Positions 8,854 to 17,885 of a stretch of DNA of 64,000 nt are shown piece after piece. This DNA comes from Sphingomonas endophytica (lineage in GTDB: Bacteria > Pseudomonadota > Alphaproteobacteria > Sphingomonadales > Sphingomonadaceae): contig NZ_JACIJN010000002.1 of NCBI RefSeq assembly GCF_014199415.1, positions 124,001 through 188,000 on the forward strand, in the 5' to 3' direction. Numbering within the stretch: the stretch's first letter is position 1; every line of letters starts with the position of its first letter. Both the position numbers and the translations under genes were made by a program. Under the pieces are notes generated by a model. The model was not told the origin of the DNA. It searched no databases and was given only the letters and a program-made list of their open reading frames with translations.

Positions 8854-9855
8854 ATGACGGCGTTGAACGGCAAGGTGATGGTGACGGGTGGCGCGGGCTA
8901 TATCGGGAGCCACGCGGTGCTGGCGCTGCTCGATGCCGGCTATCAGGTCGTGGTGATCGACAACCTCGTCACCGGGTTCGACTGGGCGGTCGACGGGCGC
9001 GCGGCGTTCGTGCGGATCGCGGTCGAGGATCCGGGCGTGCGCGACGTGATCCGCCAGCACGACGTCAAGGCGATCATGCACTTCGCCGGTTCGGTGGTGG
9101 TGCCCGAGTCGGTCAGCGATCCGCTCAAATATTACCGCAACAACACCGCCGCGACGCGCACGCTGATCGAGAGCGCGGTGGCGGAGGGCGTGCCGCACTT
9201 CATCTTCTCCTCGACCGCGGCGACCTATGGCACGCCCGAGCGCGTGCCAATTTCGGAGAACGATCCGAAGGTGCCGATCAACCCGTACGGCATGTCGAAG
9301 CTGATGACCGAGTTCATGCTGCGCGACGTGTCGGCGGCGCACCCGATGAATCATTGCTGCCTGCGCTATTTCAACGTCGCGGGCGCCGATCCCGAGGGGC
9401 GCAGCGGGCAGTCGACGATCGGCGCGACGCATCTCATCAAGATCGCGGTCGAGGCGGCGACCGGCAAGCGCGACAGCGTCGGGGTGTTCGGCACCGATTT
9501 CGAGACGCGCGACGGCACCGGCGTGCGCGACTACGTCCACGTCAGCGATCTGGCCGAGGCGCATGTCGCGGCGCTCAAGCTGCTGATCGACCAGCCGGGC
9601 GAGAGCCATGTGCTCAATTGCGGTTATGGTCGCGGCTTCTCGGTGCTCGAGGTGCTGGATGCGGTCGACCGCGTCACCAACCGGACGATCGAGCGCAAGT
9701 TGCAGGGGCGGCGTCCCGGCGATCCGGGCGAGCTGGTCGCGGACAACAGCGCGATCCTCAAGACGATCGACTGGACGCCGAAGCGCGACGATCTGGAAGG
9801 CATCGTCCGCGATGCGCTGACGTGGGAGCGCAAGCTCGCCGAGCGGCAGGGCTGA
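8854..9855 (+). CDS. galE: UDP-glucose 4-epimerase
   Basis: Interconverts UDP-glucose and UDP-galactose, supplying sugar nucleotides for envelope polysaccharide and glycolipid. The start at 8854 (after TCGGGAGA) gives a 333-residue short-chain dehydrogenase fold beginning with the NAD-binding GGAGYIGSH. The catalytic Ser-Tyr-Lys triad lies in FIFSSTAATYG and PYGMSK. The C-terminal PGDPGELVAD region is typical of GalE. An upstream in-frame ATG at 8785 overlaps the msrA start and lacks family similarity. Confidence 0.95.
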   Translation: MTALNGKVMVTGGAGYIGSHAVLALLDAGYQVVVIDNLVTGFDWAVDGRAAFVRIAVEDPGVRDVIRQHDVKAIMHFAGSVVVPESVSDPLKYYRNNTAATRTLIESAVAEGVPHFIFSSTAATYGTPERVPISENDPKVPINPYGMSKLMTEFMLRDVSAAHPMNHCCLRYFNVAGADPEGRSGQSTIGATHLIKIAVEAATGKRDSVGVFGTDFETRDGTGVRDYVHVSDLAEAHVAALKLLIDQPGESHVLNCGYGRGFSVLEVLDAVDRVTNRTIERKLQGRRPGDPGELVADNSAILKTIDWTPKRDDLEGIVRDALTWERKLAERQG

Positions 9856-9858
9856 TCG

Positions 9859-9933
9859 GCATTGCGAGTGGAGCGACGCGATCCGGCGCGTCCTGATCCG
9901 GCGCTGGATTGCTTCGCTACGCCCGCAATGACG
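9859..9933. repeat. REP-like inverted repeat, family A (copy 2, degenerate left arm)
   Basis: The right arm CTGGATTGCTTCGCTACG...GCAATGACGG is intact. The left arm is altered (ATTGCGAGTGGAGCGACGCG). It sits between the convergent galE and PAP2 genes, and the TAG stop of the PAP2 gene (9917-9919) is inside the right arm. Confidence 0.8.
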
Positions 9934-10624
9934 GACCTATTCGCCCGCGCAGGGTTGCGGCGATCCACCACCAGAGCGCCGCCCAGCCGGTGCCTGCACA
10001 CCAGCCCGCCAGCACGTCGGACGGCCAGTGAACGCCGAGATAGACGCGGCTCGCCCCGATCGCGCCGACCAGCACCACGGCGAGCAGCAGCACGTAGCGG
10101 CGCACGACGCGGCGCGGCGTGACCTGCGCGACCAGCCCGGCGAGCGTCAGATAGATGATCGCACTGTTCGTGGCGTGACCGCTCGGGAAGCTGAGCCCGG
10201 TCACCTGCACCAGATGGTCGACCAGTTCGGGGCGCGGACGGCCGACCCAATATTTCGCCTGTCCGGCGATGATCGAGCCGCCGAGCGTCGCGACCAGCAC
10301 CAGCGCCGCGGTGAGCCATAGCCGCTGGACCAGCAGCAGGCCGGCCACCGCGATCACCACGCAGGTCAGGATCGTGCCGCTGCCGAGCGCGGTGATGTCG
10401 ACCATCGCCGCGTGGAGCCATGCGGGCCCGAGCGGTTGCGCGGTATCGCCGGGGGTGCGTAGCGCGAGGATGATCGCGCGGTCCCACGCCAGCGGTCCTC
10501 CGTCACGAATTTCGAAGCCGAGCAGCACGGCGGCGATCAGCCCGGCGATCGCCAGCGCGATCCACGCCAGTCGCGGGGCCGGGGGCGTCGCCTGCGGCTC
10601 GGCCGAGGTAAGCGCGTGGGTCAG
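9917..10624 (-). CDS. PAP2-superfamily membrane phosphatase
   Basis: An integral membrane lipid/pyrophosphate phosphatase. The three phosphatase signatures are clear: KYWVGRPRPE, SFPSGHATNS and SRVYLGVHWPSDV, with several hydrophobic segments between and after them. It likely dephosphorylates undecaprenyl-PP or phosphatidate-type lipids. No ATG, GTG or TTG exists in frame before the first membrane helix. The reading frame enters from inside the permease gene, and the only start-like codon at the junction is a CTG (10624-10622) overlapping the permease TGA. I use that position, so translation is probably coupled to the permease gene. The C-terminal residues and stop come from a repeat element. 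Confidence 0.8.
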   Translation of the reverse strand: MTHALTSAEPQATPPAPRLAWIALAIAGLIAAVLLGFEIRDGGPLAWDRAIILALRTPGDTAQPLGPAWLHAAMVDITALGSGTILTCVVIAVAGLLLVQRLWLTAALVLVATLGGSIIAGQAKYWVGRPRPELVDHLVQVTGLSFPSGHATNSAIIYLTLAGLVAQVTPRRVVRRYVLLLAVVLVGAIGASRVYLGVHWPSDVLAGWCAGTGWAALWWWIAATLRGRIGPSLRA

Positions 10625-11472
10625 CTCTTGAGCTTCCAGCCGCGGCGCAGCAGCGTGTAGCAGAGCAGCCCCAGCGCCACGTCGATCGCGAGGATCACCA
10701 CGCTGCCGGTCGCGACCGGCGAATCGGCGGTGCCGAGGAAGCCGTAGCGAAAGCCCGAGATCACGTAGAAGAACGGATTTACATGGCTGAACGCGCGGAA
10801 GGCGGGCGCGAGATGGTCGACCGAATAGAAGGTGCCGCTGAGCAGCGTGAGCGGCGCGATCACGAAATTGGTGACCGCGGCGGCATGGTCGAACTTTTCC
10901 GCCCAGATCGAGGTCAGCACGCCCGCGAGGCTGAGGAACACCGCGCCGAGCAGCCCGAACCACAGCACCGCCCACAGATGCTGCGGCGTGACGTGGACGC
11001 CGGGCCACAGCGCCATCGCCAGCCACACGGTCGCGCCGACGCAGAAAGCGCGCGTCACCGCGCCGCCGGTCAGCGCGGCGAGCAGCTCGGCGGTAGACAG
11101 CGGCGGCTGGAGATAGTCGACGATCGTGCCCTGGATCTTGCCGACCAGCAGCGAGAAGCTGGCGTTGGCGAAGGCGTTGTTGAGCATCCCCATCACGATC
11201 AGCCCGGGCGCGATGAAGTCCGCGAACGCCACCTCGCTGCCGCCGACGCGCACCGGGTTGCGCGCGCCATTGGCGACGGTGAAGATGACGAGGAACATCA
11301 GGGTCGTGATCGCGGGCGCCCAGATCGTCTGGAGCTGCACCTTGAAGAAACGGCGCACCTCCTTCACATAGAGGGTCTTCAGGCCGCCCCAATTGACGTT
11401 CCGGATCACCGGGACGCCGGGGGCGTTTCTGACGCCTGATGGAATTTGTCCGATCGGGGGCTGGCTGCTCAT
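10621..11472 (-). CDS. ABC-2 type transporter permease
   Basis: A 283-residue integral membrane permease of the ABC-2 (NodJ/DrrB-like) class. It has about six hydrophobic segments, and the late conserved region HVNPFFYVISGFRYGFLG fits polysaccharide or drug exporters. The ATG at 11472 gives a hydrophilic N terminus (MSSQPPIGQIP) and lies 63 bp from the divergent gcrA start. No ATPase gene adjoins it, unusual for this class, so the partner ATP-binding subunit must be elsewhere. The downstream PAP2 gene appears translationally coupled. Confidence 0.88.
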   Translation of the reverse strand: MSSQPPIGQIPSGVRNAPGVPVIRNVNWGGLKTLYVKEVRRFFKVQLQTIWAPAITTLMFLVIFTVANGARNPVRVGGSEVAFADFIAPGLIVMGMLNNAFANASFSLLVGKIQGTIVDYLQPPLSTAELLAALTGGAVTRAFCVGATVWLAMALWPGVHVTPQHLWAVLWFGLLGAVFLSLAGVLTSIWAEKFDHAAAVTNFVIAPLTLLSGTFYSVDHLAPAFRAFSHVNPFFYVISGFRYGFLGTADSPVATGSVVILAIDVALGLLCYTLLRRGWKLKS

Positions 11473-11535
11473 TCCAAAGGCGGGTACCCGCTGCCGCCGC
11501 CGCCCGCAACCGGAACGCGAACGAGGAAGACGATC

Positions 11536-12285
11536 ATGTCCTGGACCGAGGAGCGCATCGATACGCTCAAGACGATGTGGGAAGGCGGCCAGACCGCCAG
11601 CCAGATCGCCGAAGCGCTGGGTGGCGTCAGCCGCAACGCGGTGATCGGCAAGGCGCATCGTCTCGGCCTCCAGTCGCGTCCGTCGCCGGTGGTCAGCAAG
11701 GAAGAGGCGCGCGTCGCTGCGGAAAAGGCCAGCGCCGCCGCCGCGCCGGCACCGGTCGCTGCGGCCGCCGCACCGCCGCCGCCGCCCGAGCCGAAGCCGG
11801 AGCCGCGCCCCAAGCCGGTCGCCGCCGCTCCCGTCGCCCCGCCGCCGCCGCCCGCCCCTGCCGTCGAGGCGGACGACGAGGACGAGGACGACGCGCCCTT
11901 CGCCGCCGAGGATGCGACGCCCGCCGCCCCCGCGCCGGAGCGCGCGCCGCAGCCGATCCTGCGTTCGGTCGGGCCGGGCGGGTTCGTCCGCCAAGCGCCC
12001 GGCGAGCAGCAGCCGCCGATCGCCCCCGCGCCGCCGCGCCGGCTGGTGCCCGCGCGCACCGCGCCGGAATATGCCGACAAGACGTCGTTGCTCGATCTGA
12101 ACGACAAGATTTGCAAATGGCCGCTGGGGCATCCGGGCGAGCCGGATTTCCATTTTTGCGGCGAGAAGGTGAACCCGGGCTTCCCGTATTGCGTGACACA
12201 TTGCGGGCACGCCTATCAGGCGCAGTTGCCGCGCCGCGATCGCCGCGCGCCGCCGCTGCCGTTCGGCGGGCCGCGGATGCGCTGA
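11536..12285 (+). CDS. gcrA: GcrA cell cycle regulator
   Basis: Alphaproteobacterial cell-cycle factor that binds sigma70-RNA polymerase and activates genes with CcrM-methylated GANTC promoters. Residues 1-45 are the conserved helix-turn-helix (MSWTEERIDTLKTMW, SRNAVIGKAHRLGL). The C terminus has the sigma-interacting, Cys-containing segment from KICKWPLGHPGEPDFHFCG to CVTHCGHAYQ. Between them lies an unusually long (about 130 residues) Ala/Pro/Glu-rich linker, making the protein 249 residues against about 170 in Caulobacter. The start at 11536 follows GAGGAAGACG. Confidence 0.93.
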   Translation: MSWTEERIDTLKTMWEGGQTASQIAEALGGVSRNAVIGKAHRLGLQSRPSPVVSKEEARVAAEKASAAAAPAPVAAAAAPPPPPEPKPEPRPKPVAAAPVAPPPPPAPAVEADDEDEDDAPFAAEDATPAAPAPERAPQPILRSVGPGGFVRQAPGEQQPPIAPAPPRRLVPARTAPEYADKTSLLDLNDKICKWPLGHPGEPDFHFCGEKVNPGFPYCVTHCGHAYQAQLPRRDRRAPPLPFGGPRMR

Positions 12286-12618
12286 CGCCGATCGCGCAAG
12301 CTCCAGCGAAGCTGGAGCGCGCAACCGGCGATCGGCGCGGCCGGCGCGGCTACAGCCGCGTCCGACGACGCGGGCTTTGCCCGCGGCGGGGTCGTTCCGG
12401 GTCAACTGTGCATCTTCGTCATTGCGAGCGCAGCGAAGCAATCCAGAGCGTCCTGATCCGGCGCTGGATTGCTTCGCTACGCTCGCAATGACGGCTTGAG
12501 GGTGTGGCGTTCTCTCCTCAAGCCCGCCGCGGCAAAGCCGCGTCGTCAGTCGGGGTGCTGCCCCGCTGGCCGGGCTTGGGTGAGTCCTGCGCCAGTATGG
12601 CGCAGGCCACCCGGCGCC
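12286..12618. other. Intergenic region with hairpins and a repeat
   Basis: Between gcrA and the convergent barrel gene. It holds an 8-bp stem with a GAA triloop (12300-12318) just after gcrA, GC-rich hairpins near 12345-12395, a family A repeat (12418-12494), and a CGCGGC-AAA-GCCGCG hairpin near 12528-12542. No coding potential is visible. Confidence 0.7.
12418..12494. repeat. REP-like inverted repeat, family A (copy 3)
   Basis: Arms ATTGCGAGCGCAGCGAAGCA and its inverted complement, each joined to AATCCAG or CTGGATT, around a central GCGTCCTGATCCGGC. Confidence 0.9.
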
Positions 12619-13479
12619 TTAAAACCGGAACGCGGCGGTCGCGCGCAGGCTGTGCCAGTTGAACTTGTCGTCCGAGCGCCGGAAGTCCGTCCCACTCACC
12701 GTTCCGCCGTTGTTGGCGTTGGTGAACGGCGTGGCGGCTGGCCCCGCGGCGCGGACGCGGAAGTCGTTGTCCTGATACTGATGGTAGACATATTCCATGC
12801 CGACCGAAAAATGGTCGCCGATGCGCTGCTCGATGCCGCCGCCGCCCTGGAAGCCGAACTGGTTGCGCTTGCCGCGCTGTTCGAAGCTGTTGGTGCTCTG
12901 GCTCGACGAGAAATCGCGGTCGATCCGCGCGTATGACGGGCCAAAGGTGCCGTAGAACAGCGTCGAGTCGTTCGGGGTGAACCCGGCGCGCGCGCGCACC
13001 GCGGCCTCCCAGCCGATCTCGCGCGTCATGACGTAATTGGCCGGCGTCGTGGAGAAGCCGGTGACGCTGTCGCTGATGTGTGACTTCCCGAACTCGCCGA
13101 CGACGCCGTAGACGATCGGACCGGACTGGTGATCGAAACCGACGCGGGCATTGTACGCCCAGCCGTCCTTGTCCTTGCGGCAGCCGTTGCCGCCGTTCAC
13201 GGGGCCGGTCGCCGCCGTGGCGCGGCCGCCGCAAAAGCCGGGGCCGAAGGCGTTGCCGCCGGTGCCGGTCAGCACCGTGTCGCCGAACCGCCCGTCGAGG
13301 TTGCGGTCGAACAGGATCGTCGCGCCGCGATCGTTGGGCTGCACGTCATAACCACCCGATGCGCCGACGTAGATGCCCGAAAAGCCGCTGGTCACCGCCG
13401 GATCGCCGCCGGAGCCGTCCTGCGCCATTGCGGGTACCGAAATCAGCGCGGCAACCGCCGCCAACAAATACGCCTTCAT
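12619..13479 (-). CDS. Outer-membrane beta-barrel protein (Omp25/31-like)
   Basis: A 286-residue protein with a clear signal peptide (MKAYLLAAVAALISVPAMAQ) and alternating amphipathic strands. It ends in ATAAFRF, a terminal Phe typical of barrels recognised by the BAM complex. Segments such as GIYVGASGGYDVQ and GFQGGGGIEQRIGDHFSVGMEY resemble the small 8-stranded Omp25/31 immunogenic porin family of alphaproteobacteria. A likely disulfide or metal loop (FCGGRATAATG...GCRKDKDG) lies between strands. Function in transport or surface stability is not determinable. Confidence 0.85.
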   Translation of the reverse strand: MKAYLLAAVAALISVPAMAQDGSGGDPAVTSGFSGIYVGASGGYDVQPNDRGATILFDRNLDGRFGDTVLTGTGGNAFGPGFCGGRATAATGPVNGGNGCRKDKDGWAYNARVGFDHQSGPIVYGVVGEFGKSHISDSVTGFSTTPANYVMTREIGWEAAVRARAGFTPNDSTLFYGTFGPSYARIDRDFSSSQSTNSFEQRGKRNQFGFQGGGGIEQRIGDHFSVGMEYVYHQYQDNDFRVRAAGPAATPFTNANNGGTVSGTDFRRSDDKFNWHSLRATAAFRF

Positions 13480-13598
13480 TCACGAACTCCCTGAAAAGAC
13501 GTCCGGGCAACGGGAGGATGCTGCGATAGGTTGCGTGACGAACGGTTGCTGCCCCGGACGCGGTGGCGCGCGGGGCGGTGCGGGCGTATATGTCGCGC

Positions 13599-15575
13599 AT
13601 GTCCGATCTCTTCGCGTCCGCCACCGCCGCCCCCGCCAGTTACGATGCGTCGTCGATCGAGGTGCTGGAAGGGCTGGAGCCGGTGCGTCGCCGCCCCGGC
13701 ATGTATGTCGGCGGCACCGACGAGCGGGCGCTGCACCATCTCGCCGCCGAGGTGCTCGACAATGCGATGGATGAGGCGGTCGCGGGCCATGCGACGCGGA
13801 TCGAGATCACGCTGGAGCCGGGCAATCGCCTGACGATCCACGACAACGGCCGTGGTATTCCGGTCGACCCGCATCCGAAATTCCCCGACAAGTCGGCGCT
13901 GGAGGTGATCCTGTCGACGCTCCACTCGGGCGGCAAGTTCGCGGGGAAAGCCTATGCGACCTCGGGCGGGTTGCACGGCGTCGGCGTATCGGTGGTCAAC
14001 GCGCTGTCGAGCGAGACGGTGGTCGAGGTCGCGCGCGACCGCCAGCTGTATCGCCAGCGCTTCTCGCGCGGGCAGACGCTGGGGCCGCTGGAGACGGTCG
14101 GCGCGGCGCCCAATCGTCGCGGCACGACGGTCAGCTTCGTCCCCGACACCGAGATCTTCGGGCCCGAGCTGCACTTCAAGCCGGCGCGGCTCTACAAGCT
14201 GGCGCGATCGAAGGCATATCTGTTCGCCGGGGTCGAGATCCGCTGGAAATGCGCCGCCTCACTGATCGGCGACGAGACGCCCGCCGAGGCGGTGTTCCAG
14301 TTTCCCGGCGGGTTGTCCGATCATCTCAGGGAGCAGATCGGGACCCGCGAATGCGCGACCGCCGATTTCTTCGCGGGGCAGCAGGATTTCGCGGACAGCC
14401 AGGGCAAGGTCGAATGGGCGGTGGCGTGGCCGCTGTGGAGCGACGGCAGCTACAGCTGGTATTGCAACACGATCCCGACCCCTGACGGGGGTACGCACGA
14501 ACAGGGGTTGCGGCAGGCGCTGGTGCGGGGCCTTCGCCAGTTCGGCGATCTGGTCGGCAGCAAGCGCGCCAAGGACATGACCGCTGACGACGTGATGGTC
14601 GGCAGCGAGCTGATGCTGTCGGTGTTCATCCGCGAGCCGCAATTCCAGTCGCAGACCAAGGACCGGCTGACCTCGCCGGAGGCAGCCGGGCTGGTCGAGA
14701 AAGCGATGCGCGACCATTTCGACCATTGGCTCGGGCACAATATGGACCGCGGCAAGGCGCTGCTCGGCTATGTGCTGGAACGGATGGACGAGCGGTTGCG
14801 GCGCAAGGCCGAGCGCGACGTCAAGCGCAAGACCGCGACCTCGGCGCGCAAGCTGCGGTTGCCCGGCAAGCTGACCGACTGCGCCGCCGACAATTCCGAC
14901 GGCACCGAAATCTTCATCGTCGAGGGCGATTCGGCGGGTGGGTCGGCAAAGCAGGCGCGCGACCGCAAGACGCAGGCGATCCTGCCGATCCGCGGCAAGA
15001 TCCTCAACGTCGCCTCGGCGACCAGCGCCAAGATCCTCGCCAATCAGGAGATCGCCGATCTGATCCAGGCGCTGGGTTGCGGCACGCGCAAGGAGTGCCG
15101 CCCGGAGCAGCTCCGCTACGAACGCGTCGTCATCATGACCGACGCCGACGTCGACGGCGCGCATATCGCGACCTTGCTGATGACGTTCTTCTTTCAGGAG
15201 ATGCCCGATCTGGTGCGGCAGGGGCACCTCTATCTGGCGCAGCCGCCACTCTACCGCCTGACCGCGGGAACCAAGAGCCTGTACGCGCGCGACGATGCGC
15301 ATCGTGCGCAGCTCGAACGCACCGCGTTCAAGGGCAAGAAGGTCGATGTCGCGCGCTTCAAGGGGCTGGGCGAGATGAACCCGCAGCAGCTGCGCGAGAC
15401 GACGATGGACCCGGCGAAGCGCAGCATGATCCGCATCACCCTGCCGCACGAATATGAAGAGCGGATGGGCGTCAAGGACCTGGTCGACCGGCTGATGGGC
15501 ACCAATCCCGCGCATCGGTTCGCGTTCATTCAGGAGAATGCCGCGCGGCTCGACGAAGAGGCGATCGATGCGTGA
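13599..15575 (+). CDS. parE: DNA topoisomerase IV subunit B
   Basis: The ATPase subunit of topoisomerase IV, which decatenates daughter chromosomes with ParC. The 658-residue product has the GHKL ATPase motifs (VLDNAMDEAV, DNGRGIPVD, GLHGVGVSVVNALS), the transducer domain, and the TOPRIM motifs EGDSAGGSAKQARDR and TDADVDGAHI. The C terminus IQENAARLDEEAIDA fits ParE and lacks the GyrB insertion. In-frame ATGs at 13563, 13590 and 13599 are possible; the last matches the family N terminus (MSDLFAS). Confidence 0.95.
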   Translation: MSDLFASATAAPASYDASSIEVLEGLEPVRRRPGMYVGGTDERALHHLAAEVLDNAMDEAVAGHATRIEITLEPGNRLTIHDNGRGIPVDPHPKFPDKSALEVILSTLHSGGKFAGKAYATSGGLHGVGVSVVNALSSETVVEVARDRQLYRQRFSRGQTLGPLETVGAAPNRRGTTVSFVPDTEIFGPELHFKPARLYKLARSKAYLFAGVEIRWKCAASLIGDETPAEAVFQFPGGLSDHLREQIGTRECATADFFAGQQDFADSQGKVEWAVAWPLWSDGSYSWYCNTIPTPDGGTHEQGLRQALVRGLRQFGDLVGSKRAKDMTADDVMVGSELMLSVFIREPQFQSQTKDRLTSPEAAGLVEKAMRDHFDHWLGHNMDRGKALLGYVLERMDERLRRKAERDVKRKTATSARKLRLPGKLTDCAADNSDGTEIFIVEGDSAGGSAKQARDRKTQAILPIRGKILNVASATSAKILANQEIADLIQALGCGTRKECRPEQLRYERVVIMTDADVDGAHIATLLMTFFFQEMPDLVRQGHLYLAQPPLYRLTAGTKSLYARDDAHRAQLERTAFKGKKVDVARFKGLGEMNPQQLRETTMDPAKRSMIRITLPHEYEERMGVKDLVDRLMGTNPAHRFAFIQENAARLDEEAIDA

Positions 15576-15623
15576 TCGGGTCCTTCACAAGGGGCAGTTG
15601 AGGTTTACCGCCCGCCTACTTCC

Positions 15624-15710
15624 CGTCATCCCGGACTTGATCCGGGATCCCGCTTCTTACGTCGGTCGCCAAGAAGAAGCGGGGCCCCGGATCAAGTCCG
15701 GGGCGACGAA
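15624..15710. repeat. REP-like inverted repeat, family B (copy 2)
   Basis: Arms CATCCCGGACTTGATCCGGG and CCCCGGATCAAGTCCGGGG, plus internal CGCTTCTT/AAGAAGCGG pairing. Confidence 0.9.
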
Positions 15711-15795
15711 GGTGCGGTGACGCAAGTTCAAGGACCTGAATGTGGTGATCTTCGCAAGGCCGCCTGTCTCCGATGATTGCGACCCCTGCACCTTC

Positions 15796-15871
15796 GTCAT
15801 TGCGAGCGTAGCGAAGCAATCCAGGGCGTCCTGGTCCGGCCCTGGATTGCTTCGCTGCGCTCGCAATGACG
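15796..15871. repeat. REP-like inverted repeat, family A (copy 4)
   Basis: Arms GTCATTGCGAGCGTAGCGAA and its complement continue through GCAATCCAGGGC/GCCCTGGATTGC. One mismatch in the arms. Confidence 0.9.
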
Positions 15872-15899
15872 GGCGGGTTAGGCCCGAGGCTGAACCGAC

Positions 15900-16541
15900 A
15901 TGCCGATAGCCGAGCGGCCGCGCGCCGACTGGCCGCTGGCGATCGCACTGGCGGTGCTGGCGGGGTTCGTCGATGCGGTGGGGTTCCTGCGGATCGGCGG
16001 ATTGTTCGTGTCGTTCATGAGCGGCAATTCGACATTGCTCGGGATCGATCTGGTCCAGCGCGACGGGGCGACGATCACGGTCATCGCGCTGATCCTCGGC
16101 TTTCTGTCGGGCGTGATGACCGCGTCGATCCTCGGCGAGCGGCTCGGGCGCTGGTCGCCGATGGCGATGATCCTGTTCGGCACCGCCTTGCTCGCCTGGT
16201 CGGCGTTGTTGATGGTCGACGGGCCGGGCGCGGTGCTGCTCGCGGCGGCGATGGGCGCGCTGAACGTCGTCTTCCAGCGCGGTGGCGGGGTGAGCATTCC
16301 GATCACCTATGTGACCGGGACATTGGTTCGGCTCGGCCAGTCGCTGGCCGGCGCGCTGCTCGGCACCGCTTCGGCGACCGGCTGGGTGCCGTATCTGCTG
16401 CTGTGGAGCGGGCTGGTGATCGGTGCGGTCGGGGGCACGCTGACCTATCGCGCGCTCGGCACCGATGCCCTGTGGGGCGCGGCTTCCTTCGCTTTCGCAC
16501 TGGCGGTCGCGGCGGCGGGGCGGGGGTTCGCGCGACGTTGA
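15900..16541 (+). CDS. YoaK/DUF1275 family membrane protein
   Basis: A 213-residue inner-membrane protein with about six hydrophobic segments and the DUF1275 pattern (LAGFVDAVGFLRIGGLFVSF, FMSGNSTLLG, GALNVVFQRGGGVSI). The biochemical role of this family is not established. The ATG at 15900 follows closely on a family A repeat, and no strong ribosome binding site is visible. It precedes argD by 90 bp on the same strand. Confidence 0.88.
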   Translation: MPIAERPRADWPLAIALAVLAGFVDAVGFLRIGGLFVSFMSGNSTLLGIDLVQRDGATITVIALILGFLSGVMTASILGERLGRWSPMAMILFGTALLAWSALLMVDGPGAVLLAAAMGALNVVFQRGGGVSIPITYVTGTLVRLGQSLAGALLGTASATGWVPYLLLWSGLVIGAVGGTLTYRALGTDALWGAASFAFALAVAAAGRGFARR

Positions 16542-16631
16542 CGCGGTGTTGTTCGTCCGCGTTTTTGCGCTATTAGTGGAACAAGGGCGGTCCGTGTCGG
16601 GCCGCCCGCTTTCGTTCGAGGAGAAGGCCCC

Positions 16632-17834
16632 GTGTCGCCTGACGCATCCATCCCGCCGTTGATGCCCGTCTACCCGCGGTGCGGCGTGCGACCGGTGCGC
16701 GGTGAGGGCGTGTACCTCTATGGCGAGGACGGCAGCCAGTATCTCGACTTCGCGAGCGGGATCGCGGTCAACGCACTCGGCCACGGCCATCCGGCGCTGA
16801 CCAAGGCGATTGCGGAACAGGCCGCGACGCTGATGCACGTCAGCAACCTGTACGGCAGCCCGCAGGGCGAGCATTTCGCGCAGCGGCTGGTCGACAACAC
16901 CTTCGCTGACACGGTGTTCTTCACCAATTCGGGCGCCGAGGCGGTCGAATGCGCGATCAAGACCGCGCGTCGCTACCATTACGCCAATGGCAATCCCGAG
17001 CGGCACGATCTCATCACCTTCGACACCGCCTTCCACGGGCGGACGCTGGGGACGATCTCGGCGACCAATCAGGCCAAGATGCGCGACGGGTTCGAGCCGC
17101 TGCTGCCCGGCTTCAAATATGCGCAGTTCAACGATCTGGAGGGGGCGCTGGCGCAGATCGACGGCAATACCGCCGGCTTCCTGGTCGAGCCGATCCAGGG
17201 CGAGGGCGGCATTCGCCCGGCGTCGCAGGAATTCCTGCACGGGCTGCGCAAGGCGTGCGACGAACACGGCCTGCTGCTGGTGCTCGACGAGGTGCAGGCG
17301 GGCTATGGCCGCACCGGCAAGTTCTTCGCGCACGAGCTATATGGGGTCACCCCCGACATCATGGCGGCAGCCAAGGGCATCGGCGGCGGCTTCCCGCTCG
17401 GCGCATGCCTCGCCACCGCCGAGGCGGCGAAGGGCATGGTGTTCGGCACGCACGGCTCCACCTATGGCGGCAACCCGCTGGCGATGGCGGCGGGCGAGGC
17501 GGTGCTCGACGTGATCCTCGCCGACGGCTTCCTCGACCATGTCGCGCAGATGGGCGAGCGGCTGCGCTCGTCGCTGGAGCAGCTGATCCCCAACCACGAC
17601 GGGTTGTTCGATTCGGTGCGCGGGCACGGGCTGATGCAGGGGCTGAAGCTCAAGAGCGACAGCCGCCGCTTCGTCGCGCATTGCCGCGACCATCACGGGC
17701 TGTTGCTGGTCGCGGCGGGCGAGAATGTCGTCCGTATCCTGCCGCCGCTGGTGATCGACGAGAGTCACATCGCCGAGTGCGTGGAGAAGCTGAGCGAAGC
17801 GGCACGGGTCTACGTGCCGGTCGCCGACGATTGA
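16632..17834 (+). CDS. argD: Acetylornithine / succinyldiaminopimelate aminotransferase
   Basis: PLP-dependent class III aminotransferase converting N-acetylglutamate semialdehyde to N-acetylornithine in arginine synthesis; family members often also serve lysine synthesis. It has TNSGAEAVECAIKTARRY (cofactor-phosphate region), LDEVQAGYGRTGKFFA and the PLP lysine in AAAKGIGGGFPLGA. It is 400 residues with a GTG start at 16632 behind GAGGAGAAGG. A short GGGCGG/CCGCCC hairpin lies in its leader. argF follows after 51 bp. Confidence 0.95.
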   Translation: MSPDASIPPLMPVYPRCGVRPVRGEGVYLYGEDGSQYLDFASGIAVNALGHGHPALTKAIAEQAATLMHVSNLYGSPQGEHFAQRLVDNTFADTVFFTNSGAEAVECAIKTARRYHYANGNPERHDLITFDTAFHGRTLGTISATNQAKMRDGFEPLLPGFKYAQFNDLEGALAQIDGNTAGFLVEPIQGEGGIRPASQEFLHGLRKACDEHGLLLVLDEVQAGYGRTGKFFAHELYGVTPDIMAAAKGIGGGFPLGACLATAEAAKGMVFGTHGSTYGGNPLAMAAGEAVLDVILADGFLDHVAQMGERLRSSLEQLIPNHDGLFDSVRGHGLMQGLKLKSDSRRFVAHCRDHHGLLLVAAGENVVRILPPLVIDESHIAECVEKLSEAARVYVPVADD

Positions 17835-17885
17835 TGGCCTGATCTCCGCCCCCTTCGACGCGGGGGGCGGAGCGGGGGAGAGACG

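Larger units (their letters stand above)
15576..15899. other. Intergenic region with two repeats
   Basis: Between parE and the YoaK-like gene. It contains one family B and one family A repeat separated by about 85 bp of unremarkable sequence. No gene or promoter stands out. Confidence 0.7.
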
